DNA from: Spirochaetaceae bacterium
Lineage (GTDB): Bacteria; Spirochaetota; Spirochaetia; Treponematales; Rectinemataceae
Assembly: GCA_025355995.1 (NCBI GenBank)
Contig: JANXYQ010000134.1
Location: 1 to 58,441, forward strand
Direction of reading: 5' to 3'
Length of the DNA: 58,441 nucleotides
Shown here: positions 9,534 through 16,019 of the stretch, piece after piece
How the letters are laid out: each line of letters starts with the position of its first letter
Numbering within the stretch: position 1 is the stretch's first letter
Translations under genes and position numbers: made by a program
The notes under the pieces: generated by a model
Database searches by the model: none
What the model was told of the DNA's origin: nothing
What the model saw: only the letters and a program-made list of their open reading frames with translations

Positions 9534-9599
9534 CCACAGGGCCTTCGCCTCCCCCATCGCGCAGGAGCCAGCGAACCCTGGGAAGAAGCAGGCTGCATC

Positions 9600-9628
9600 T
9601 CGACCGCGCCTTATTGCAAGGATATAAT
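9600..9628 (+). promoter_or_regulatory. Promoter of the CsgG-BMP fusion gene
   Basis: TCGACC (9600-9605) and a perfect TATAAT (9623-9628) with a 17-base spacer, about 65 bases upstream of the ATG at 9694. The gap from 9534 to 9693 otherwise holds only this promoter and the leader hairpin. Confidence 0.55.
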
Positions 9629-9653
9629 GACCCCGATTTCGACCGTTGCGCGC

Positions 9654-9676
9654 AGGCCTCGGTCAGCCCGAGGCCT
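9654..9676 (+). promoter_or_regulatory. Leader hairpin before the CsgG-BMP fusion gene
   Basis: AGGCCTCGG (9654-9662) and its exact complement CCGAGGCCT (9668-9676) form a 9-bp stem with a five-base loop. The stem ends three bases before the GGGAGG ribosome-binding site (9680-9685). No T-run follows. It may stabilise the mRNA or affect ribosome access. Confidence 0.45.
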
Positions 9677-9693
9677 CACGGGAGGCTACGAGT

Positions 9694-11325
9694 ATGAAGC
9701 GTCTTCTCGCCTTCACGCTTATCCTGTTCTGCCTTCCCTTCGCCATCGCCGCAATCCCCAAAGTCGCGGTCCTCGACTTGATCGTCCAGAAGGACGTGGA
9801 CCAGTCCATGGTCGCGCCCGTCACCGAGACAGTCATGGGGGAGATCGTCGCCTCCAAGGCTTACACCGTGCTGGACCGCGCCTACATCGACCAGGTGCTC
9901 AAGGAAAAGGAATTCCAGCTTTCCGGGATCGCCAGCGACCAGCAGGTAATCCAGGCGGGGCAGTACCTCGGGGCGGACTATGTCGTCGCGGGCAAGGCTC
10001 TCCTAGCGGGCGGCGCCTACTTCCTCGTAGCCAAGATGATAGACGTAAAAACGGGGGCCATTACCGCACAGTCTTCCGAACAGGCCGAGGGGAAGGCTCT
10101 CGTCCTGCTCGATATGGCGAAGACCGTCGGCAAGGCCCTAGCGGCGGGAGGCTCGGCGCCCGAGGCCGCCGCCTCTGCCGCGCCGGCGCCGGCCACGACG
10201 CAAGCGAGCGCCCCCACCGCCCCGGCAACGGCGCCTTCCGGCCCGCGGGTGAAGGCCGGGTTCCTGATACAAGGCAACGGGACTTTCGCCGGCGGTCCGC
10301 CCTGGCAACTCGAAGCGGCTCGCCGGGACCTGCAGGATAGGTTCGGCGCCTGGCTCGATACCGTTCCGGCCTACAAGACCGAGGGGGATAATCTTAGGCC
10401 TTCCGTCGATCGCCTTGTAGGGAAGGAAGGCTGCTCGATCATCTTCTCGTATGGCGGGGACTTCAAGAAGCTGGCGGATGCCGCGGCGAAGTACCCCAAG
10501 GTCGTCTTCGTGGGGAACAACATCCCCTGGTTTGGCGGGATGGATAAGCTGCCCAACCTCAGGGCCTACGGGAACGAGGATTCGGGCGCCTACTATATCC
10601 TTGGAATGATCTCCGGCGTCCTCTCCAAGACCGGGAAGATCGCTTGCATGTCATTGGTGGACCGTTCCTGGATAAGGCTGGTCGACTACTTCGCCCTGGG
10701 AGTCAAGGCGACCAGTCCAAAGGCAGCGGTGTTCCTGAAAGCCTATAAGCAGTGGGATCCGAGCCAGGGTGAAAAAGACGCCAAGGCCCTCGTGGCTCAG
10801 GGCTGCGACATTTTTGCCCCCGTGCTGGACTATGGCAACGTCGTGGAGTATTTCAAGAAGACCGCGGGCTCGGGCAAGCGGATTTTCACCTTCGGCGACG
10901 ACATGCCCCGCGAGGCCTACCCCGGCATACTGATCGCGGGCAGGATCAGGGATTGGAGTCTGCCCCTCGAACGGATACTCGTGCCCTTCCGCGAGGGGAA
11001 GGAGATTCAGCCGTATACGAACCTGGGCTTCGGGGACGGGACATCGCGCTTCGACGGGCCTGCGCAGTCGATAGGCCCCATGTACGCGGATCTCCTTCGC
11101 GCGATAAAAGTCCAGACACCCGATATGGGCGAGCTCCCCGCCTTCGATTTCGTGATGCGCCGCGTCGATCAGATGCGCAAGGGCGAGTTCGATCCTTTTG
11201 TCGGCCCGATTACGGACCAGAAGGGAATTCTCCGCCTTATGCCCGGCGAGGGGCCGGATGTTAACCTATGGAACTCCCTGGATTGGCTCATAGACAATGT
11301 CAAAGGAGATTTTCCGAAAATGTAG
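9694..11325 (+). CDS. CsgG-like domain fused to BMP-type binding protein
   Basis: Exported 543-residue fusion. After a signal peptide (about 1-20) comes a CsgG/LpoB-like domain (about 20-150) containing VLDRAYIDQVLKEKEFQLSG and AGQYLGADYVVAGK, then an Ala/Pro-rich linker (about 152-185). A BMP/PnrA-type solute-binding fold (about 186-530) follows, with the family signature SGAYYILGMISGVLSKTGKI. BMP proteins normally bind nucleosides as ABC receptors; no transporter is adjacent, and the CsgG-like half is usually a stand-alone periplasmic or lipoprotein component. The start at 9694 is chosen for its GGAGG and signal peptide. The N-terminal module is close to that of the protein at 13471. Ligand and location beyond the inner membrane are unknown. 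Confidence 0.85.
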   Translation: MKRLLAFTLILFCLPFAIAAIPKVAVLDLIVQKDVDQSMVAPVTETVMGEIVASKAYTVLDRAYIDQVLKEKEFQLSGIASDQQVIQAGQYLGADYVVAGKALLAGGAYFLVAKMIDVKTGAITAQSSEQAEGKALVLLDMAKTVGKALAAGGSAPEAAASAAPAPATTQASAPTAPATAPSGPRVKAGFLIQGNGTFAGGPPWQLEAARRDLQDRFGAWLDTVPAYKTEGDNLRPSVDRLVGKEGCSIIFSYGGDFKKLADAAAKYPKVVFVGNNIPWFGGMDKLPNLRAYGNEDSGAYYILGMISGVLSKTGKIACMSLVDRSWIRLVDYFALGVKATSPKAAVFLKAYKQWDPSQGEKDAKALVAQGCDIFAPVLDYGNVVEYFKKTAGSGKRIFTFGDDMPREAYPGILIAGRIRDWSLPLERILVPFREGKEIQPYTNLGFGDGTSRFDGPAQSIGPMYADLLRAIKVQTPDMGELPAFDFVMRRVDQMRKGEFDPFVGPITDQKGILRLMPGEGPDVNLWNSLDWLIDNVKGDFPKM

Positions 11326-11340
11326 TTGTAGCGGCTTTCA

Positions 11341-11628
11341 TTAGTAGGATCGCCGTTTCTGGCCCTTCCTGCTTCCGGGCGGCGTCCTATCCTCGCCGAA
11401 GTACTTCTCGCTGCGGTACCGCAGCCACACGCGGAGCGCCTGGGGGACCTTGTCCTTCTGCTCGTTCGTCAGCGAGCCGTAGAGCGCCAAGGCCCGCTCT
11501 CGCTCCCCGCGGCAGGCTGCGTTGTTGTGAGCGTCCCAATAGCCCCGCGCGAGGCGGATCCTGCGGCACACTTCCTTGAGCAGGGCTTCGCCGCGGAGCT
11601 CCCCGTCCTCGTCGCCAGCTTTCGCCAT
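11341..11628 (-). CDS. Small basic conserved-looking protein, unknown
   Basis: A 95-residue, charged, probably cytosolic protein that I cannot assign. Its centre (KDKVPQALRVWLRYRSEKYF) resembles a motif I associate with short uncharacterised bacterial proteins. The tail is Arg/Lys-rich, which could suit nucleic-acid contact. There is no signal peptide or membrane segment. It is convergent with the CsgG-BMP gene (15-bp gap). There is no Shine-Dalgarno, but TATACT (minus strand, 11640-11635) ends six bases before the ATG, as in two other leaderless candidates here. Coding is supported by that start context and by sharing the strand of the next genes. Confidence 0.6.
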   Translation of the reverse strand: MAKAGDEDGELRGEALLKEVCRRIRLARGYWDAHNNAACRGERERALALYGSLTNEQKDKVPQALRVWLRYRSEKYFGEDRTPPGSRKGQKRRSY

Positions 11629-11671
11629 CGCGCGAGTATAGCGAGGCTCCCGTCCGGGGGACAGTGCTTGC

Positions 11672-12505
11672 CTATAAGCTCCTTCGCGCGAGGATTCCGC
11701 CCTCGACGCCGACGGTTATCGCTTCGACGGCCGGCTTCCGGGTCGATGCCTCCCGCGCTTCAAGTACCAGCTTGAGCAGGCCCGAGCAGCAGGGAACCTC
11801 CATTATCGCAACGGTGGCCGAATTCGCGGCCTCCAGGAGGGCGGCGAGCTTCTCGACGTAGATATCCCGACCCGTATCGAGTTTGGGGCAGGCGATGACG
11901 AGGCTCTTGCCGGCGAGGAGCTCGGCGTGGAAGGCGCCGAGCGAGAAGGCAGTACAATCCGCCGCGACGAGGAGCTCCGTCCCAGCGAACTGGGGGGCTC
12001 GGGGGTTGATCAAGTGGAGCTGGATGGGCCAGTGGGTCAGGGCGGAGGGGGCGGCTGCGCTCGAGCTCGCCGGCTTGGCGGGAGCGCGGAGCGGGGTAAA
12101 GCGCTTCGAGGCCGAGCCGGGGCACCCGCCGGCGCCTGGACGGCAGCCGCTCTCCGGGGCCTCGATGCCATGGGCTTCCATATAGGCCAGGGCCTCTCGG
12201 ACATAGGCGTCCTGGCCGTGGTCGCGCAGGTGCTCGAGGTGGGCGGAGATCACCTTGGGTCCTAGCCTCGAGAGGCCGTCCATTACCCTGGCCTCGTCGT
12301 AAGCTTCGGCCTCGCGCCGGGTCACCTTGATGGCGCCCCGGGGGCACTCGCCGATGCAGGCGCCCAGCCCGTCGCAGAGGCTCTCGCCCACGAGCCTCGC
12401 CTTGCCGTCTATGACGCGAAGCGCGCCCTCGTGGCAGCCGCCCGCGCAGGCGCCGCAGCCGTCGCACCTGTCCTCGTCGATCTCGATGATCTCTCTCGTC
12501 GCCAT
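11672..12505 (-). CDS. 4Fe-4S binding protein, two-cluster ferredoxin type
   Basis: A 277-residue cytosolic iron-sulfur protein. The N-terminus has a complete first motif, CDGCGACAGGC (about residues 12-22), and a second motif, CDGLGACIGECP (about 41-52), in which the second cysteine is replaced by Leu. The C-terminal half (about 125-277) has further conserved-looking cysteines (ADCTAF, IACPKL, VPCCSG) in a domain found with this ferredoxin head in many anaerobes; its reaction is unknown. The ATG at 12505 has GAGGAG five bases upstream, so an 18-residue N-terminal extension was dropped. It lies downstream of hsp20 on the same strand but is separated from it by a strong terminator. Confidence 0.85.
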   Translation of the reverse strand: MATREIIEIDEDRCDGCGACAGGCHEGALRVIDGKARLVGESLCDGLGACIGECPRGAIKVTRREAEAYDEARVMDGLSRLGPKVISAHLEHLRDHGQDAYVREALAYMEAHGIEAPESGCRPGAGGCPGSASKRFTPLRAPAKPASSSAAAPSALTHWPIQLHLINPRAPQFAGTELLVAADCTAFSLGAFHAELLAGKSLVIACPKLDTGRDIYVEKLAALLEAANSATVAIMEVPCCSGLLKLVLEAREASTRKPAVEAITVGVEGGILARRSL

Positions 12506-12550
12506 AGCAGCTCCTCGATGTCGAGCATAGACGAAGGCGGGGCCGAGAGC

Positions 12551-12566
12551 CGTACCCAACGGTACG
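12551..12566. promoter_or_regulatory. Palindrome upstream of the 4Fe-4S gene
   Basis: CGTACC-CAAC-GGTACG, a perfect 6-bp inverted repeat about 45 bases upstream of the 4Fe-4S start. It could be an operator or a leader hairpin. I do not recognise a matching regulator. Confidence 0.3.
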
Positions 12567-12573
12567 CCCGGGC

Positions 12574-12605
12574 GAGAAAAGACGGCGGGCCGTCGCGGCC
12601 CGCCG
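12574..12605 (-). terminator. Rho-independent terminator of hsp20
   Basis: CGGCGGGCC (12583-12591) and GGCCCGCCG (12597-12605) form a perfect 9-bp stem with a five-base loop. On the minus strand the stem is followed by TCTTTTCTC, and on the plus strand by CTTTTTC, so it could work in both directions. It lies 31 bases after the hsp20 stop. Confidence 0.8.
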
Positions 12606-12635
12606 CTTTTTCGGGGCGTTTCCCGATCAGGGACA

Positions 12636-13088
12636 TCAGGCGGCTTTCACCGGGACGAGCCGCGGGCTGGCCTCGGGCTTCTTGGGCATCGCGATGGTCA
12701 GGAGCCCGTCCTTGAAGCTCGCCTCGATCCTCTCGCCGTCGGCGTCCTCGGGGAGCTCGAAGCTCCGGGAGAAGAAGCTCTCGCGCCTCTCGCGGCGGAT
12801 CCACTTCCCGCCCTCGTCCTTGCTCTCGCTCTCCTCTTTCTTCTCGGTGGAGAGAGTGAGGAGCCCGCTCTTCAGCTCGAGCTTCACGTCCTTCTCGGAG
12901 ACGCCGGGAAGCTCGGCCTCGATCAGGTAGGCTCCGTCCTTCTCCCGCACGTCCACGACCGGGCTGCGAGCCGAGACCGCGGGGAAGTACTCGTTGTCGA
13001 AGACCTTGTCCAGGATCTCGAAGGGGTCGGCCTTGAAAACGCCGCGGAACGCGGGAAGCAGCGAATCGTAAACGGTCATGCTTTTCAT
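12636..13088 (-). CDS. Hsp20 / small heat shock protein
   Basis: ATP-independent cytosolic chaperone that binds unfolding proteins and hands them to Hsp70-type systems. The 150 residues carry an alpha-crystallin domain (about 43-140) with the expected strands: SPVVDVREKDGAYLIEAELP, a RRESFFSRSFELPEDAD loop and KDGLLTIAMPK. The C-terminal PRLVPVKAA replaces the common I-x-I tail motif with a V-x-V-like version. The start at 13088 is fixed by GGAGG eight bases upstream; the longer frame to 13244 is AT-rich leader without coding character. A possible sigma-54 site lies at 13193-13208, and a terminator follows at 12583-12605. Confidence 0.95.
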   Translation of the reverse strand: MKSMTVYDSLLPAFRGVFKADPFEILDKVFDNEYFPAVSARSPVVDVREKDGAYLIEAELPGVSEKDVKLELKSGLLTLSTEKKEESESKDEGGKWIRRERRESFFSRSFELPEDADGERIEASFKDGLLTIAMPKKPEASPRLVPVKAA

Positions 13089-13449
13089 AGTGGTATCCTC
13101 CATCTGTCTAGTCGCCTTATTTTGGCTTCGCCTGCCGCAACGCGGTCCGGCGAAACCCTGGCGGAGCCCCTTTCGGCGCTCATTAGAAATAAAGCACGAT
13201 GCGTGCCAAGAAGAGAAAACCAGAGAACATTTTTCATTATTCAATCTAAATTTATACTGGGAAGCTAAATAATAGTGCCGGCTGATTTATAAATTGGTTT
13301 CAAAGTGGAGACTATTGAGGAGTGTATTCTTTTTACACGACTGACTGATTCATTATAACACATTGAGTAATTTAATTATGTATTTCCGTTCCCTCTCGGC
13401 TCATTATTGACCTTCCAATGCATGCGAGGCGAGATATAATCGAACAAAA
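13089..13449. other. AT-rich divergent intergenic region
   Basis: The 382-bp interval between hsp20 and the CsgG-SBP gene is markedly richer in A and T than its surroundings, especially from 13185 to 13460. I see no gene in it. It holds the sigma-54-like or palindromic site at 13193-13208 for hsp20 and a TATAAT box at 13435-13440 for the plus-strand gene, whose nearest TTGACC (13407-13412) is 22 bases away and too distant for a standard pair. Confidence 0.6.
13193..13208 (-). promoter_or_regulatory. Sigma-54-like promoter or palindrome before hsp20
   Basis: On the minus strand TGGCACGCATCGTGCT matches the sigma-54 -24/-12 consensus at 14 of 16 positions, with GG and GC correctly spaced. It would give a leader of about 90 bases. 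The same bases contain GCACG-CAT-CGTGC, so an operator palindrome is an equally simple reading. No CIRCE element is visible. Confidence 0.4.
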
Positions 13450-13470
13450 TTGCCATATATAAGGTACTAC

Positions 13471-15285
13471 ATGAGGAAATTCAGACCTCCGCTCGCCGTG
13501 TTTGTCCTCGCCCTCCTGCCTTTCGCCGCATGGACGCTTCCCAAGGTAGCCGTCCTGGACCTGACCCTCCAGAAGGGCATCGATGCCACCGTCATCGCGC
13601 CCGTGACCGAGTCGGTCATGGAGGAGGTCGTCGACGCTAGGGCCTATGTCGTCCTCGACAGGGCCTACATCGAGCAGATCCTGAAAGAAAAGGAATTCCA
13701 GCTTTCCGGGATGGTGAGCGACACCCAAGTCGCCCAGGCCGGACAATACCTCGGCGCTGACTACGTCGTCGCCGGAAAAATACAAATGGTCGGCGACACC
13801 TACTTCGTCGTCGCCAAGATGATCGAGGTCAAGACCGGAGTGATAGTCGCCCAGTCCTCCGATCAGGGCGAGGGCAAGTTGGCCGTCCTCCTCACGATGG
13901 CGCACGCGGTCGGGAAGAAGCTGGTCGCGGGAGCGCCTATCTCGGCCCTTTCTCCGTCGGCGGCGCCTGCCGCGCCTGCCGCGCCTGTCGCGCCTGTCGC
14001 GAAGGTCGAAGCGACCGAGCAGAAGGCTCCGGCGCCCGGACCCGCCATCGACCAAGGCCCCGTCGAGGACCGCCTCCCCTCCAAGCCGGTGAAGCTATCC
14101 GTGCTCGCGTTGCGCGATTCCAAGGGACCCGACGCCCCGGTCTGGAAGGCGGTAATGGACGCCTTCCGAGACAAATACCCGAACATCTCCATCGTCGAGG
14201 AGAGCGTCAAGGACTCGCCTTTGTATTTCCAGAAACTCGAGGGCTACGCGAAGGCGAAGAAGTTGCCCGATGTCTTCGTCATGAACAGCGGAAGCGCCCC
14301 CTATCCGGCCAAGGACCTTCGCCGATACCTGCGCAGCGGACAGGGCGAGTTCGTGGCGCCCACCCTGCGCCCCGCCGGTCCCGACGGAGCCATCCAGTAC
14401 CTGCCCGAGACCCTGACTGCGACCAACGTCCTCTACGCGAACGGCCAAGCCCTGGACAGGCTCGGCCTGAGCTTCCCGAAGACCCTGGACGAGCTCATCG
14501 AGCAGGTTCCGGCGATCCGCGCCGCGGGGCTCATCCCCATAGCGATGTCCGACAAGGACGGCTGGCCGATGCAGTCCTGCCTCCTCTCCACGCTCGTGGA
14601 GAGGACGGGCGGCCCGGGCTGGCTCGGGCGCGCTCTCCGGGGCGAGGGGACCTCGTTCGACAGCCCCGCCTTCATCGGCGCCCTCGAGGCCATCCAGCGC
14701 ATGTCCCAGGCGAAGCTATTCTCGTCCGACATCGCGGCGATAGACTACGGCGCCACCCCGGGCCTGCTCGCGCAGAAGGCCGTGTACAGCATCGATGGCT
14801 CGTGGCGGACCATCGAGCTAGCGCAAAATCTCGGCCCCGAGGGTGGTGACTCCATCGTCATCGGCGCCTTTCCCGACCTCCTCGGGCAGGCGGGCCCTTC
14901 GGGCTCGACCTCGGCCATATCCCAGGGCTACGCGATGAACGCCGCGCTCTCCGGGGACAAAGAAGCGGCCGCCTGGCTCTGGCTCTGGTTCTGCGACGGA
15001 CCCGAGGGGCAAAGGATCCGCTTCGAGCGAGTTAGTACCCAGGGCGGCATCGACCCGAGGAAGTGGAATCCCGACGTCGAGGCCTATTGGGCCAAGCTCT
15101 ACGACTTCTTCGGCTCGGCCCCCGAATCGGACATCATCGACCAGAGGCTGAACCCAACGACCAACCAGGCCCTCAATTCGGCCCTTCAAGGCCTGATCGC
15201 GGGGAGGAAGAAGCCCGAGGCGATAGCCAAGGACATCGAGGCCTCCGCGGCGCGCAACCAACCGGATCGGAAGAGAAAGCCCTAG
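13471..15285 (+). CDS. CsgG-like domain fused to family 1 solute-binding protein
   Basis: Exported 604-residue fusion. A signal peptide (about 1-22) precedes a CsgG/LpoB-like domain (about 22-155) with VLDRAYIEQILKEKEFQLSG and AGQYLGADYVVAGK. An Ala/Pro-rich linker with near-repeats of APAAP (about 156-185) leads to a SBP family 1 (maltose-binding-like) fold (about 205-580). That fold contains MSDKDGWPMQSCLLSTLVER, closely paralleling the sugar-binding protein at 21964 (LPDKDGWPAQSCLFSTISGR). The N-terminal module is a paralogue of that at 9694, down to short runs of identical DNA. The ATG at 13471 follows AAGG and is preferred over the TTG at 13450. No permease is adjacent. It probably binds a sugar without transport; its role is not established. 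Confidence 0.85.
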   Translation: MRKFRPPLAVFVLALLPFAAWTLPKVAVLDLTLQKGIDATVIAPVTESVMEEVVDARAYVVLDRAYIEQILKEKEFQLSGMVSDTQVAQAGQYLGADYVVAGKIQMVGDTYFVVAKMIEVKTGVIVAQSSDQGEGKLAVLLTMAHAVGKKLVAGAPISALSPSAAPAAPAAPVAPVAKVEATEQKAPAPGPAIDQGPVEDRLPSKPVKLSVLALRDSKGPDAPVWKAVMDAFRDKYPNISIVEESVKDSPLYFQKLEGYAKAKKLPDVFVMNSGSAPYPAKDLRRYLRSGQGEFVAPTLRPAGPDGAIQYLPETLTATNVLYANGQALDRLGLSFPKTLDELIEQVPAIRAAGLIPIAMSDKDGWPMQSCLLSTLVERTGGPGWLGRALRGEGTSFDSPAFIGALEAIQRMSQAKLFSSDIAAIDYGATPGLLAQKAVYSIDGSWRTIELAQNLGPEGGDSIVIGAFPDLLGQAGPSGSTSAISQGYAMNAALSGDKEAAAWLWLWFCDGPEGQRIRFERVSTQGGIDPRKWNPDVEAYWAKLYDFFGSAPESDIIDQRLNPTTNQALNSALQGLIAGRKKPEAIAKDIEASAARNQPDRKRKP

Positions 15286-15312
15286 ACGCCCGAGGGGCGG
15301 GGCCAGGTTCGC

Positions 15313-15355
15313 CGGGCCCGCCGGTTTCGCGCGTCGCGCGGAGCCGGCGGGCCCG
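15313..15355 (+). terminator. Long perfect hairpin after the CsgG-SBP gene
   Basis: Bases 15313-15332 and 15336-15355 form a continuous 20-bp stem (three G-T pairs included) with a three-base loop, 27 bases after the stop codon. It is followed only by AATATTT, not a full T-run, so it is terminator-like, possibly stabilising the 3' end. Confidence 0.6.
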
Positions 15356-15419
15356 AATATTTACCGTTACCTATCGCCTCCCGGCGCGTAGTCCTATACG
15401 AAAGGCGTGAGGGGAAAGC

Positions 15420-16007
15420 ATGGAAAACGACGACGAGGCGGAGAGACTGGCGGCGCACAGCCGGATGGGCGATCGGGAGGCCTTCGGCAGGCTCTACGAT
15501 CTCTACGCGAGGCGGATTTACGCCTATCTCTACTATAGGTGCCTCGACAGGGAATGCGCCGAGGACCTTTCCGGAGCGGTATTCCTGCGGGTCCTCGAGG
15601 GGCTGGACGGCTTCCGGCCGGAGCTGGGCTGCTTCTCGAAATGGATCTACGGGATAGCGCGCAACGCGCTGCGCGACCACTTCAGGTCGCGATCGCGGAC
15701 GGTGAGCCTGGACGAGGCTTCCGACCTCTGGGACCTCCCGGACGAGCGGGGGCACGAGATCGAGGCAGAGAACCGCGACCTGTGGGAGAGGCTCAAGCCG
15801 CACCTCGCCGGCCTATCCCCCGAGCAGCGCGAGATCATCATCCTCAGGACCTGGGACGAGCTGCCCTACAAGGACATCGCGACGATGCTCGGCAAGACCG
15901 AGAGCGCCTGCAAGATGGCCTATTCCAGGGCTCTCTCCCTCCTCCGGGAGGCTATGCCCCTCTCCCTCCTCCTCGCCTTTCTAGCGGCGCGACCGTACGT
16001 CGCGTAA
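15420..16007 (+). CDS. ECF-type RNA polymerase sigma factor
   Basis: A 195-residue sigma-70 family factor that directs RNA polymerase to a stress or envelope regulon. Region 2 (about 12-85) contains FGRLYDLYARRIYAYLYYRC and the FSKWIYGIARNALRDHFRSR core-binding helix; region 4 (about 118-172) has LSPEQREIIILRTWDELPYK followed by the helix-turn-helix YKDIATMLGKTESACKMAYS. The start has GAGGGG five bases upstream. The next gene begins 12 bases after its stop and encodes a membrane-anchored VWA protein with an anti-sigma-like N-terminus, a frequent pairing. I could not find a convincing autoregulatory ECF promoter upstream. Confidence 0.9.
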   Translation: MENDDEAERLAAHSRMGDREAFGRLYDLYARRIYAYLYYRCLDRECAEDLSGAVFLRVLEGLDGFRPELGCFSKWIYGIARNALRDHFRSRSRTVSLDEASDLWDLPDERGHEIEAENRDLWERLKPHLAGLSPEQREIIILRTWDELPYKDIATMLGKTESACKMAYSRALSLLREAMPLSLLLAFLAARPYVA

Positions 16008-16019
16008 GGGAGACTACGA

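Noticed and set aside
13089-13244. N-terminal extension of Hsp20 by 52 residues
   Set aside because: AT-rich leader with non-coding character; GGAGG and the normal sHsp length place the start at 13088.
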